Part shown: piece after piece, positions 15,683 through 25,283 of the stretch | How the letters are laid out: the number at the start of each line of letters is the position of its first letter | Numbering within the stretch: position 1 is the first letter of the stretch | Assembly (NCBI GenBank): GCA_031280685.1 | Contig: JAITGM010000040.1 | Location: 1 to 43,444 of the forward strand | DNA length: 43,444 bases | Reading direction: 5' to 3' | Source of the DNA: Christensenellaceae bacterium | Lineage (GTDB): Bacteria > Bacillota > Clostridia > Christensenellales > UBA1750 | The notes under the pieces: generated by a model | Database searches by the model: none | What the model saw: the letters and a program-made list of their open reading frames with translations, nothing else | What the model was told of the DNA's origin: nothing | Translations under genes and position numbers: made by a program

Positions 15683-15979
15683 CTACTTTAGAATCTTGCC
15701 GAAAAGGCCGCGCCTTTGGGGCTTGTTCCCGTCGATGTATTCCACTGCGTCCACCCTTCCTTCCACGACGAGCTGGCCGTCTTCAAGGTTGAGCTTGGAA
15801 ATGTGCAGCTCCTGCCCAGCCAGGACGATGACGCCCAGTTCCGTGACCATGACGACCTCCTCATCGTTGAAGCTTTCCAGATCCGTGACGCCGGAAAAAC
15901 TTGCCCTTTCCCTATTATCGAGGGAAATCATATGCGCTCTGCCGCGCAGTTGCCTTGTTTCTTCGTGTGTGCCCATCAT
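15683..15979 (-). CDS. yabP: Sporulation protein YabP
   Basis: The 98-residue member of the YabP/YqfC sporulation family has HMISLDNRERASFSGVTDLESFND followed (in two parts) by MVTELGVIVLAGQELHIS and NLEDGQLVVEG, the family's beta-strand pattern. The frame is open much further upstream through a repeat-rich region. ATG at 15979 is chosen because AAGGAGG lies 8 bases before it, and it gives the normal length. It is the first gene of a yabP-yabQ-divIC operon. No sigma-E promoter was confidently seen upstream. Confidence 0.86.
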   Translation of the reverse strand: MMGTHEETRQLRGRAHMISLDNRERASFSGVTDLESFNDEEVVMVTELGVIVLAGQELHISKLNLEDGQLVVEGRVDAVEYIDGNKPQRRGLFGKILK

Positions 15980-16098
15980 CGGTGCCGCCTCCTTCAAGCG
16001 AAGTACTCTTCCCTTCATTGCTATGAATGCACCCGCGAAGCTATGCAGGCCGGGGCAAGAAAAGGGGATTCGGCGGGGGAGGGGCGCCGGCTTCGTTG

Positions 16099-16200
16099 CC
16101 ATTGAGAGGAGCGAAAGCGCCGCGGCAATCCGGCAGATGTTTCGTTCGGCCCGACACAAAGGGGAAACGCTGGATTGCTTCGCCGCCGCTCGCAACGACG
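16099..16200. repeat. Dispersed repeat, copy 2, as an inverted pair
   Basis: The direct half (16099-16132, ATTGAGAGGAGCGAAAGCG then CCGCGGCAATCC) is followed 38 bases later by an inverted half (16170-16200, CTGGATTGCTTCGCCGCCGC then TCGCAACGACG). Together they could fold into a long imperfect stem. Flanking AAAGGGGAAACGCTGGATTG also resembles the flank of copy 3. It fills the gap between yabP and the VanZ-like gene, where I see no gene. Confidence 0.65.
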
Positions 16201-16245
16201 ATAGAGCGCGGGCCTTGAAGGGCGAGGAACTGCCTTCAAAGAAGG

Positions 16246-16761
16246 CTATTGCGGTTGCGCCATCACGAAATGGCTTAAGAAAAAGAGATAGCCAAAACAG
16301 ACCAGCGCATAGCCGGTCGCGGCCAGGGCGAACGCGCTGAGAACGGGCAAAACCCGGCCCTTTAAGAGCCTGCGCAGCAGGGCGAAGGCCCCGATGCCGA
16401 GCGCGCCGCCGAGGGTGTTGCCGATGAGGTCGCTCAGGTCGCTGATGCCGATCCCGAAGGCGAACTGAAGCAGCTCAAACGCCAGGGAGGCGGCGAAGAT
16501 GGGCAGAAGCCGTACAAAAAAGGGCCATTCGCCCCTGAGCATGGAGAGATAGAGCCCAAAGGGGACGAAAAGCAGGATGTTGAGCAGGATTTCGTGCCGC
16601 GCTGCGCCTTCGCCCACGCCTTGGAAGGGAACCAGGTTAACGACTCGCGCCCGCTCTGAAAAGTCTGAATAAAAGGGCAGCTTAAAGAGGATAACCCCCG
16701 CCAGGAGCAGCGCATAAAGCGCAAAAAGGGTTGTGATCAGGCTTTTTTGCGTTTTTCTCAT
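16246..16761 (-). CDS. VanZ-like membrane protein
   Basis: The 171-residue membrane protein has about four helices and the VanZ-family pattern: RVVNLVPFQGVGEG, ILLNILLFVPFGLYL, and ELLQFAFGIGISDLSDLIGNTLGGALG. VanZ itself gives modest teicoplanin resistance; most family members have no known function. ATG at 16761 has GGGAGG upstream; an in-frame upstream extension lacks a comparable ribosome site. No van resistance genes are nearby, so no resistance role is implied. Confidence 0.85.
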   Translation of the reverse strand: MRKTQKSLITTLFALYALLLAGVILFKLPFYSDFSERARVVNLVPFQGVGEGAARHEILLNILLFVPFGLYLSMLRGEWPFFVRLLPIFAASLAFELLQFAFGIGISDLSDLIGNTLGGALGIGAFALLRRLLKGRVLPVLSAFALAATGYALVCFGYLFFLSHFVMAQPQ

Positions 16762-16807
16762 CGGGGCTGTGGCCTCCCAACTCATAAGGGCGTCGCGGCG
16801 GCCGCGC

Positions 16808-17581
16808 CTAGCCCGGGATATCCCCCACCCCATCGAGGATGTAACTGGGCCTGTAGGGGTAATCCTCGACGTGTTCGCGCGCGGTGACGCCGGAAAGAAC
16901 CAGGGCAGTTTCGATTTCGGACTCGATGCCGGCCACGATGTCGGTGTCCATCCTGTCGCCGATGATGGCCGTATCCTTCTGGTCTTCGCCGAGGGCGCGC
17001 ATGGCGTGGCGCATCATTAAGGGGTTGGGTTTGCCCACATAATAAGCCAGCTTGCCCGTGGCCATTTCAATCGGGGCGATGAGCGCCTTGGTCGCTGGCA
17101 TGATGCCCCTTTCGCTCGGGCCGGTGAGATCCGGATTGGTGCCCAGAAGCCGCGCGCCTTTTTGCACCAGCCAGATCGCTCGCTCGATGCGCTCGAAGGA
17201 GTAGCTCCTGGTTTCGCCCACGATGACATAGTCGGGGTTGACCTCGTTCATCGTCACCCCGGCGCTGTAGAGGGCGCCCACGAGGCCCGGTTCGCCGATC
17301 ACATAGGCACTGCAACCGGGCCGCTGCGTGGCCACGAACTGCGCGGTGGCCAGGGCCGAGGTGTAGAAATGCTCCGCGCTCACGTCGAGCCCCAGGCGGC
17401 TGAGCTTTTGCTGAAGCTCAAGGGGAGAACGCTCCGAGGAGTTGGTTAAAAACAGGAAGCTTTTGCCCTCTTCGTAAAGCCAGGCGATGAATTCCTTCAC
17501 GCCCGGCAATAGATGGTTGCCTTGGTAGATCACCCCATCCATATCGCAGATGAAGCCGCGCTTTCGGCGCAATGCGTCCAT
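16808..17581 (-). CDS. HAD-IIA family sugar-phosphate phosphatase (NagD-like)
   Basis: The 257-residue cytosolic hydrolase has the HAD motifs: I, CDMDGVIYQGN (nucleophile Asp and acid Asp, about 13-15); II, FLTNSSERS; III, the lysine in VGKPNPLMM; and IV, IIGDRMDTDI. The cap between motifs II and III is of the IIA type. Family members dephosphorylate phosphoglycolate, sugar phosphates or nucleotides, and the substrate cannot be read here. Start with AAGGGGG upstream. It lies 28 bases after the acyltransferase-like gene. Confidence 0.93.
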   Translation of the reverse strand: MDALRRKRGFICDMDGVIYQGNHLLPGVKEFIAWLYEEGKSFLFLTNSSERSPLELQQKLSRLGLDVSAEHFYTSALATAQFVATQRPGCSAYVIGEPGLVGALYSAGVTMNEVNPDYVIVGETRSYSFERIERAIWLVQKGARLLGTNPDLTGPSERGIMPATKALIAPIEMATGKLAYYVGKPNPLMMRHAMRALGEDQKDTAIIGDRMDTDIVAGIESEIETALVLSGVTAREHVEDYPYRPSYILDGVGDIPG

Positions 17582-17609
17582 GCCGATTCCCCCTTGCTAT
17601 GATTGGCTC

Positions 17610-18311
17610 TTAGTAGCTTTGGCTCAGCGCCGCCCGCAGGTTCTGCATCAGGATCTCCTTAGCTTCGGCGAAGGGCCGTTCCGTGTCGAGGCTCAGGCTC
17701 TCGCCGATGCGCAGGCGGTGCGCCTTGCGGCTCAGGGCGACGGGCGCGAACTCGAGCGCTTCGCCCGTGGCCTTGAAATAGCGCCGGGCAAGCTGCGCCA
17801 CGCCGGAATACAGCTCGCCCACTTCCCTTTGGGTGCTGCGATAATCCTTATCGACCAGGATCATGATGTTTTCGCCTCTTTGCAGGGCCCGCACAGAGCA
17901 GTCGATGGTTTCGAGAATGCGCTTGCTCATGCGGTGGACTGGGATGCAGCGCAGGCCCTTGAGCAGCACCGCGGTGGGCCCGCTAAGGGCGAAGGCGAAG
18001 AGCGCGGCGATGGGCGCGGGGAAGCGCATGCGCTGGCTGAAGGTGTATTGACGCAGGTGGCGATAGCAGCTCTTGCCCTGCATAAAGGCGCCGAAGGCCC
18101 ACAGCCTGAAATGCACCGGCATGTGCAGATACATCGCTACGGGGCCGTAATTATTGAGATGCCGGCCGATGAACACTCGCGGGTTGGGGCGAAAAAGCAC
18201 CCCCTCCGTGCGCACTCGCCCACGGAAACGCGAAAAAAAGCGCAACAACGCGATCAGCGCCCGCGGGAGGGGGGCATATTGGGGCGAATTGGCCATTCCC
18301 TTGCGTTCCAC
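17610..18311 (-). CDS. PlsC-like acyltransferase fold, degenerate active site
   Basis: The 233-residue protein has a central region laid out like 1-acyl-glycerol-3-phosphate acyltransferases: FIGRHLNNYGPVAMYLHMP where the family has NHxSxxD, GLRCIPVHR where block III usually stands, and GENIMILVDKDYRS where the family has a FPEGTRS-like block. The catalytic HxxxxD is present as H-LNNY-G, so the Asp is replaced. It may be an inactive or altered member, or a distant family. The reading starts at GTG 18311; an ATG five codons later is possible but has no better ribosome site. It lies 12 bases after a small membrane protein gene. Confidence 0.5.
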   Translation of the reverse strand: MERKGMANSPQYAPLPRALIALLRFFSRFRGRVRTEGVLFRPNPRVFIGRHLNNYGPVAMYLHMPVHFRLWAFGAFMQGKSCYRHLRQYTFSQRMRFPAPIAALFAFALSGPTAVLLKGLRCIPVHRMSKRILETIDCSVRALQRGENIMILVDKDYRSTQREVGELYSGVAQLARRYFKATGEALEFAPVALSRKAHRLRIGESLSLDTERPFAEAKEILMQNLRAALSQSY

Positions 18312-18323
18312 TTCGCTTGCGGC

Positions 18324-18530
18324 TTACTTGTAAAGTGCTACCCTGCGCCGCACCCGAAGCACACTGATGAGCAGCGTCAGCAGTGCGAGCAGCAGGAGCG
18401 CGCCGCCCGCGATTAGGGCGGCTTGCGCCGCGAAGAAGAGAAAATCGAGCCTGGCGGGCAGCGCCTGCGGCATGTAGGGCGCGAGCAGGCCCTGAAAAAA
18501 CTCGGCCAGCGGCTTTAGAACGGCGTCCAT
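18324..18530 (-). CDS. Small single-pass membrane protein
   Basis: The 68-residue protein has an amphipathic N-terminus and one strong hydrophobic stretch (about 29-57, FLFFAAQAALIAGGALLLLAL), then a basic tail (RVRRRVALYK). A good Shine-Dalgarno (AAGGAGG) supports translation. It precedes the acyltransferase-like gene by 12 bases, so the two are probably cotranscribed. No family was recognised. Confidence 0.6.
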   Translation of the reverse strand: MDAVLKPLAEFFQGLLAPYMPQALPARLDFLFFAAQAALIAGGALLLLALLTLLISVLRVRRRVALYK

Positions 18531-18731
18531 GCAAAGCCTCCTTGAACTGAGTGGATAACGATCATTCCAGTGGAATTATACCATCTTTACCCCCGCCTTG
18601 GGAAGCTGGCATTTTATATGATGTTAACCTGCCGATTCACGGCGTTGGCCAGCGCTTTTTAGCATAAAGGCGCTTTTTTTGCCGTTTACGATAAAAAATG
18701 CGGATATTTATGGGGTTGCGCCTAGATGGAC

Positions 18732-18760
18732 TTGAAAAGTTTACACAACCCTTATATACT
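18732..18760 (+). promoter_or_regulatory. Sigma-A promoter of the oligopeptide-binding protein
   Basis: TTGAAA (18732-18737) and TATACT (18755-18760) are separated by 17 bases, 80 bases before the coding start. The remainder of the gap (18541-18731) is AT-richer and shows no gene. Confidence 0.75.
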
Positions 18761-18840
18761 GCAAGGACGGCGTAATTCGCGCCGCATATGGGGGAGTGCG
18801 AAAGCGTTCCTCAAACGCATTAAAAGGAGGAAACATCATA

Positions 18841-20574
18841 ATGAAGAAGCTAGTGGCACTGGTTTTGAGCCTGCTGCTCGCCACGAGCCTGCTCGCGGGC
18901 TGCGCGAGCCCGAGCCCGACGCCCGACGCGGGCGGCGAGGCGACCGCGGCACCGACCCAGGGCCAGAGCGCCGAACCTACGGCGACTGACGCGCCCCCGG
19001 CGGATGGCGGGAAGAGCATCGTGATCAACCTTGGGCAGGAGCCCCCTGAAATGAACACCATCCTGACGACCTCGACCGGTTCCATGAACGTGCTGCGTCA
19101 CATCGTGGACGGTCTGACCATACTCGACCAGAACGATAACCCCATCCCCGGCGTGGCCGAGAGCTGGGACTATGACGCGGAAACGCTGACCTATACCTTC
19201 CACCTGCGCCAGGGCGCCGCGTGGAACGACGGCAGCCCCGTCACCGCGAAAGACTTCGTTTTCGCCTGGGATACCTTCTTCACGCCCGAAACCGGCGCGG
19301 AGTACGCGGGCACCTGGGCTTCGCTCTTCCTGGGCGCGAGCGAGAAGCTCAACGCCGCCGAGCTGAGCGCCGAAAACAAGGCCCTGCTCACCGCGCTGGG
19401 CTACGAGGGCAACGTGGGCTGGAAGGCGATTGACGAGAGCACCCTGCAAGTCACCATGGCCTTCCCGTGCCAGTACTTCCTCTCGGTTCTGGCCTTCCCG
19501 AGCACCATGCCGGTGCCCCAGGCAGGCTATGAGACCATCGGCGCCACCGCATACGGCACCGAAAAAGAAAATATCATGACCAATGGCGCCTACACCATCG
19601 CCGACTGGGTGCACGAGAGCTATATGGTGCTCAAGAAGAACCCGAGCTACTGGGACGCCGCGAATATCGACGTGGAAGAAATCCGCATCGAGATGATTTC
19701 CGACACGAACACGGCCTACAACGCCTTTGTGAGCGGCGAAATCGACATGATTGGCCTGAACGCCGAGCAGTCGGCTCAGCTCACGAGCGAGGGCAAGGAA
19801 GTGCTGCACTACGACGACGGTTCGGCTTGGTACTTTGAATACAACACCGCCCAGAAGGGGCTGAATAACAAGAAGGTTCGCAAGGCCCTCACCCTGGCGG
19901 TGGATGCCGAGCTGTTCATCTCCACCGTGATCAAGAACTCCTCGACCGCGGCGTATTCCTTCGTGCCCCCGGCGATCCAGGGCGGCAGCTTCGCCGAAAA
20001 GGTGGGCAAGCTCTATGAGCGCATCCCGACCGATGGGGACTACAGCGCCGTGAAAGCCCTCTTTGAGGAGGGCCTGGCCGAGGAAGGCATGACCGCGGCC
20101 GACCTCAAATTCGTCATCATCACCGATGAGGGCGACACCGCCGCCAAGAACTGCGCCTTCTTCCAGGAGCAGTGGAAGACGCACCTGGGCCTTGATGTCG
20201 AGATCCAGCAGATGACCTATCAGAACCGCCTTGAGCGCATGACGAACAAGGACTTTTCTGTGGTCATGGCAGGCTGGGGTCCCGACTATAACGACCCGAT
20301 GACCTTCCTTGATCTCTTCGTTTCGGGTTCGGGCAACAACCACACCTCCTACGCGAACACCGAATATGACGCGCTCGTGGCACAGGCCCTTTTCGAGTCG
20401 GATGCGGCAAAGCGCGACGAGATGCTGATCGCGATCGAGAAGATCATCGCCGAAGATATGCCCATCGGCCCGATCTATAACCGCCGCCGCGACTACATCA
20501 CTTCCGACAGGCTGACCGGCGTGGTCCGCACCGCTTTTGACGACATGAACTTCCGCTGGGCCAAGGTGGCCTAA
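18841..20574 (+). CDS. oppA: Oligopeptide ABC transporter substrate-binding lipoprotein
   Basis: The 577-residue family-5 extracellular solute-binding protein has a lipoprotein signal (hydrophobic 4-19, lipobox LLAGC with Cys21), then an Ala/Pro/Thr/Glu linker to about residue 58. The binding-protein body follows with the family signatures VAESWDYDAETLTYTFHLR, WNDGSPVTAKDFVFAW and GWGPDYNDP. It captures peptides outside the membrane for OppBCDF. Start at 18841 after AAAGGAGGAAAC. A terminator separates it from oppB, so it is probably made in excess over the permease. Dipeptide or other ligands cannot be excluded. Confidence 0.92.
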   Translation: MKKLVALVLSLLLATSLLAGCASPSPTPDAGGEATAAPTQGQSAEPTATDAPPADGGKSIVINLGQEPPEMNTILTTSTGSMNVLRHIVDGLTILDQNDNPIPGVAESWDYDAETLTYTFHLRQGAAWNDGSPVTAKDFVFAWDTFFTPETGAEYAGTWASLFLGASEKLNAAELSAENKALLTALGYEGNVGWKAIDESTLQVTMAFPCQYFLSVLAFPSTMPVPQAGYETIGATAYGTEKENIMTNGAYTIADWVHESYMVLKKNPSYWDAANIDVEEIRIEMISDTNTAYNAFVSGEIDMIGLNAEQSAQLTSEGKEVLHYDDGSAWYFEYNTAQKGLNNKKVRKALTLAVDAELFISTVIKNSSTAAYSFVPPAIQGGSFAEKVGKLYERIPTDGDYSAVKALFEEGLAEEGMTAADLKFVIITDEGDTAAKNCAFFQEQWKTHLGLDVEIQQMTYQNRLERMTNKDFSVVMAGWGPDYNDPMTFLDLFVSGSGNNHTSYANTEYDALVAQALFESDAAKRDEMLIAIEKIIAEDMPIGPIYNRRRDYITSDRLTGVVRTAFDDMNFRWAKVA

Positions 20575-20606
20575 GCCCAAAGGCAAGATCCGCGCCAGGA
20601 GGGCGC

Positions 20607-20644
20607 AAGCGGGGCCATCGCATGAATGGCCCCGCTTTTTCTTT
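20607..20644 (+). terminator. Terminator between oppA and oppB
   Basis: AAGCGGGGCCAT (20607-20618) pairs perfectly with ATGGCCCCGCTT (20626-20637), followed by TTT C TTT. It lies 32 bases after the oppA stop. Confidence 0.85.
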
Positions 20645-20652
20645 GGTTCCTA

Positions 20653-20681
20653 TTGCAGAGCGCGGAGCTTTGTACTATCAT
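20653..20681 (+). promoter_or_regulatory. Promoter of oppBCDF
   Basis: TTGCAG (20653-20658), a 17-base spacer and TATCAT (20676-20681) lie just after the oppA terminator and 44 bases before oppB. Confidence 0.6.
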
Positions 20682-20725
20682 AAGAAGGATGAAAACGGCG
20701 AATTTGCGAGAGGAGATGAGGGAAT

Positions 20726-21679
20726 ATGGCATTGCTCAGCTATATATTAAAGCGCGTCGGCTATGCGGCGCTGACGGTCTTCTTCCTGATGGTGCTGACC
20801 TTTTTGATGATGCAGCTCCTGCCGGGCAACCCCTTCCTTGGCGATAAGGCGATCAGCCAGGTGACGATGGACGCCCTTTATGCCAAATACGGGCTGGATA
20901 AGCCCCTTTGGGAGCAGTTTCTCATCTATATGAACAACTTTCTGCACGGCGATCTGGGCCTTTCGATTAAGTATAACCGGCCGGTGAACTCGATCATCGC
21001 CAGCAGCTTCCCCTATTCCGCAGAGCTTGGCATCCGCGCGCTGATCTTCGCCGCCTGCTTTGGCGTGGGGCTTGGCATCATCGCGGCCATCAAGCGCAAC
21101 ACCGCCTGGGATTCAGCAGCCATGACGCTTGCGGTCATCGGCGTGTCGATTCCCAGCTTTATCATGGGCGCGTTGCTGCAATATCTCTTTGCGGTCAGGT
21201 TCAAGGCCTGGTTCGGCTTCGGCCTGCCCACCATGGGCTGGAAGGATGAGGCCACCAAGGTCTTGCCCACGCTGGCGCTCTGCTTTGGCACCATGGCCAC
21301 GGTGGCCAGGCTTACGCGCACCAGCATGCTGGACGTGCTCGGGCAGGATTATATCAAGACCGCGCGCGCCAAGGGCCTGACCGATTCCGCAATCGTGGGC
21401 CGGCACGCGCTGCGCAACGCGATTTTGCCCGTGGTGACGATTCTTGGCCCCACGGCGGCCACGCTCTTAACCGGCACCTTCGTGGTGGAATCCATCTTCA
21501 ATATCCCGGGGCTTGGGCAGTTCTTCGTCAAGTCCATTCGCGAGAACGATTACACCATGATCGCGGGCACGACGGTGTTTTACGGCATCTTTTTGGTGGT
21601 CGCGACCCTGGTGGTCGATATTCTTTATGGCTTCATCGACCCGCGCATCAAGCTGACGGGCTCCAGGAGGGAATCATAG
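20726..21679 (+). CDS. oppB: Oligopeptide ABC transporter permease OppB
   Basis: The 317-residue inner-membrane permease has six predicted helices. The N-terminal LSYILKRVGYAALTVFFLMV and LLPGNPF are typical of OppB/DppB. The EAA loop that contacts the ATPase is visible as ARAKGLTDSAIVGRHALRNA, and the FVVESIFNIPGLGQFF segment follows. It opens a four-gene permease/ATPase operon, with oppC starting one base after its stop. Confidence 0.95.
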   Translation: MALLSYILKRVGYAALTVFFLMVLTFLMMQLLPGNPFLGDKAISQVTMDALYAKYGLDKPLWEQFLIYMNNFLHGDLGLSIKYNRPVNSIIASSFPYSAELGIRALIFAACFGVGLGIIAAIKRNTAWDSAAMTLAVIGVSIPSFIMGALLQYLFAVRFKAWFGFGLPTMGWKDEATKVLPTLALCFGTMATVARLTRTSMLDVLGQDYIKTARAKGLTDSAIVGRHALRNAILPVVTILGPTAATLLTGTFVVESIFNIPGLGQFFVKSIRENDYTMIAGTTVFYGIFLVVATLVVDILYGFIDPRIKLTGSRRES

Positions 21680-21680
21680 C

Positions 21681-22676
21681 ATGAGCAACGCCAAAAACGC
21701 GGCAAAAGCCGCATTTGAGCCCGAAAAAACCTTGCCGGCCGACTGTGATCTGGGCGCCGAAGCCTTTGCCCATGTCGGCCCCGACGCGGAGCGGCGCGAC
21801 GAGATCGTCCGCCCTTCGATCAGCTACTGGCGGGACGCGATGCGCCGCCTCATGCAAAACAAGGTGGCCGTGGCCTGCATGGTCTTTCTCGTGGTTTTGG
21901 TTTTGTTCGCGCTCATTGTGCCGCTGGTCAGCCCATACACCATGTCGGAACAGCACTTGACGCACCCCAACAAGCCCATGTTCTTCCGCGCTGAAGACGG
22001 CCACCTGCATGTTTTCGGCACCGACGATTTGGGCCGTGATCTCTTCATGCGGCTGTGGCTGGGCACCAGAACCAGCCTGTATATCGCCGTCTCGGTCGTG
22101 GTGATCAACTTGCTCATCGGCGTGATTTACGGCGCGCTGGCCGGTTACTTCGGCGGCTGGATCGATAATATCATGATGCGTTTCATCGAGATCATCATCG
22201 GCATCCCCTACCTCATCATCGTCATCCTCTTGAGCATGATCATGAAGTCCGGCGTGACGAGCCTCATCATCGCCTACGCGATTGTAGGCTGGGTGGGCAG
22301 CGCGCGGCTCACCCGCGGCCAGGTACTGAGTTTGCGCACCCAGGAGTTCATCATCGCGGCGCACGCGCTGGGTTCCAGCCCCTGGCGGCTCATCACCAGG
22401 CACATCGTGCCCAACCTGCTCTCGGTGCTCATCGTCAACTTGACGCTGGCCATCCCCAGCGCCATCTTTACGGAGGCCTTCCTCTCTTACATCGGCATGG
22501 GCGTGCCGCTGCCCCACCCAAGCCTGGGCAACCTCGCGCAGGAGGGCACGCTTCGCTTCATGTTCTACCCTCAGCAGCTTCTTTTGCCTGCAGTCGTCAT
22601 CAGCCTGACGATGCTCTCGTTCAACATGCTGGGTGACGGATTGCGCGACGCGCTCGATCCGCGCCTGCGCACATAA
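21681..22676 (+). CDS. oppC: Oligopeptide ABC transporter permease OppC
   Basis: The 331-residue second permease has a cytosolic N-terminus of about 60 residues leading into helix 1 (VACMVFLVVLVLFALIVPLV). Then come HVFGTDDLGRDLFMRLWLGTRTSL, the OppC signature, and the EAA loop (AAHALGSSPWRLITRHIVPN). FTEAFLSYIGMGVPLPHPSLG is the usual C-terminal signature. The ATG follows the oppB stop directly, with AGGAGGG inside the end of oppB. It pairs with OppB to form the channel. Confidence 0.95.
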   Translation: MSNAKNAAKAAFEPEKTLPADCDLGAEAFAHVGPDAERRDEIVRPSISYWRDAMRRLMQNKVAVACMVFLVVLVLFALIVPLVSPYTMSEQHLTHPNKPMFFRAEDGHLHVFGTDDLGRDLFMRLWLGTRTSLYIAVSVVVINLLIGVIYGALAGYFGGWIDNIMMRFIEIIIGIPYLIIVILLSMIMKSGVTSLIIAYAIVGWVGSARLTRGQVLSLRTQEFIIAAHALGSSPWRLITRHIVPNLLSVLIVNLTLAIPSAIFTEAFLSYIGMGVPLPHPSLGNLAQEGTLRFMFYPQQLLLPAVVISLTMLSFNMLGDGLRDALDPRLRT

Positions 22677-22693
22677 GGAGGAGGGGACGCGAA

Positions 22694-23700
<1,007 letters not shown>

Positions 23701-23704
<4 letters not shown>

Positions 23705-24654
23705 ACGCCGAAAAGCTTTTAGAGGTCAGCGCCCTCTGCAAATACTTCCATGTCTCGGGCGGAACGCTCAAGGCGGTCGATGATGTGAGCTTTGACATCT
23801 TCCGCGGCGAAACCTTCGGGCTCGTGGGCGAGAGCGGCTGCGGAAAATCCACCCTAGGGCGGGTTTTGATGGGCATCTACGGCGCCACGAAGGGCAAAAT
23901 CCTCTATGGGGGCGCGGAATTGAACCCAAACCGGCCGGGCGCGCGCTTCCGCTACGCCAAAAAGGCCCAAATCATCTTCCAAGACCCCTACGCGTCCCTG
24001 GACCCGCGCATGACGGTAGGTTCCATCATCGCCGAGGGCATGATCATTCACGGCATGTACGACGCAAGGCGCAGAACCGAGCGCGTCACCGAGCTTTTAG
24101 AGATGGTCGGCCTGAATCGCGAGCACGCCAACCGCTTCCCGCACGAGTTTTCGGGCGGGCAGCGCCAGCGCATCGGCATCGCCAGGGCCTTGGCGATCGA
24201 GCCTGAGTTCATCGTCTGCGATGAGCCGATTTCCGCGCTCGACGTGTCGATCCAAAGCCAAATCATCAACCTGCTGCACGACCTGCAGGAGCGATTGAAC
24301 CTGACCTATCTTTTCATCGCGCACGACCTCAACGTGGTCAAATACATCTCAAGCCGCATCGGCGTGATGTACCTTGGCCATCTGGTGGAGCTGGCCTCAA
24401 GCGAGGAGCTTTATGCCCGCACCCTGCACCCCTACTCCAACGCACTGCTCTCGGCCGTGCCCATTCCGGACCCCAGGGCGGAGCGTGAAAAGCGCCGCAC
24501 CATCCTCACCGGGGATGTGCCAAGCCCCATCCACACCCCGCCGGGCTGCCCCTTCGCCAGCCGCTGCCCCAGCGCTTGCGGGCGCTGCCATGCCGAAAAG
24601 CCCGACTTGCGCGAGGTTACCCCCGGGCATCTCGTCGCCTGCCACCTGACCTGA
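23701..24654 (+). CDS. oppF: Oligopeptide ABC transporter ATPase OppF
   Basis: The 317-residue ATPase has Walker A GESGCGKST, Q-loop FQDPYASLDPRM, signature FSGGQRQR, Walker B FIVCDEPISALD and H-loop IAHDLNVV. The C-terminal extension has GCPFASRCPSACGRC. ATG at 23701 overlaps the oppD stop (ATGA), so translation is coupled; longer in-frame readings would lie inside oppD. It forms the ATPase heterodimer with OppD and ends the operon at a strong terminator. Confidence 0.96.
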
Positions 24655-24672
24655 AAGGGGCTGTAAACGCAT

Positions 24673-24700
24673 AAAAATCCGCCCGAAGGCGGATTTTTTT
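24673..24700 (+). terminator. Terminator of oppBCDF
   Basis: AAAAATCCGCC (24673-24683) pairs with GGCGGATTTTT (24688-24698) around the tetraloop CGAA, followed by more T. It is 19 bases past the oppF stop. Confidence 0.9.
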
Positions 24701-24830
24701 GTTACTCTGTGCCGTTTGGCGCCGCCCAAATTGCGCAGCAACAGCCTCCAGATCACGGGCTTTTCCGCGGCGCGCTCCGCCATGGCTTCGCGCCGCTCGC
24801 GCGCTTGCTGAATGAAGAGGTTTTGGCTGT

Positions 24831-25052
24831 CTATCTGCGGATATCTGCGATTTGCAGTGTGTCTAGAATCCCTTTGAGGGCCGCGGGTGCTCTGAGAGCT
24901 GCTTCGATGCCCTTGGGCGTCAGAACATCGCCCCGCACAAGGCCCGCAAGCCCGGCCACGACCTTTTCGCTCAGCGCGCTTTGAAAGCTTTCCCCCTCAA
25001 CCCGGAAGGCGATTAGCCTCAGCGTATTTGAACCAAGGTCGACAATCGCCAT
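24831..25052 (-). pseudogene. Truncated exopolyphosphatase (Ppx/GppA) N-terminus
   Basis: About 73 codons match only the beginning of Ppx/GppA phosphatases: MAIVDLGSNTLRLIAFRVEG is the phosphate-1 motif of the ASKHA fold. An LSEKVVAGLAGLV segment and a helix ending GILDTLQIADIR follow, and the frame stops at once. A whole enzyme is about 300-500 residues, so most of the catalytic domain is gone. In another frame just after the stop the minus strand reads QIDSQNLFIQQA, which faintly resembles the tail of polyphosphate kinase 1. That would fit a deletion between adjacent ppx and ppk genes, but it is weak. Probably non-functional. Confidence 0.6.
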
Positions 25053-25230
25053 TTCATCGTGTTTCGCCTCCCCCTTCTGCGCCGATGATGCTGTACTCTT
25101 CCGCATCTTGCTTTAAAATGCCATGCGCAAAATCGAGCTGAGCCGCCATGAATTGTAAAATTAGAGTGAGAACTGCGAGCCTTGTCGAAAAACAAGCTCT
25201 AAGCTTGCGCAAAAAGCACCAAAATGAATC

Positions 25231-25259
25231 TTGACGGCGAGCGCGGGCCAAACTAAAAT
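25231..25259 (+). promoter_or_regulatory. Sigma-A promoter of the TetR gene
   Basis: TTGACG (25231-25236), a 17-base spacer and TAAAAT (25254-25259) lie 24 bases before the TetR start, leaving a very short leader. Confidence 0.7.
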
Positions 25260-25283
25260 GGAAAAAAAGAAGGGGCGGATTTT

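Noticed and set aside
18850-20586. 578-codon minus-strand ORF
   Set aside because: It is antisense to the oppA gene; its composition reflects the GC-rich third codon positions of oppA.
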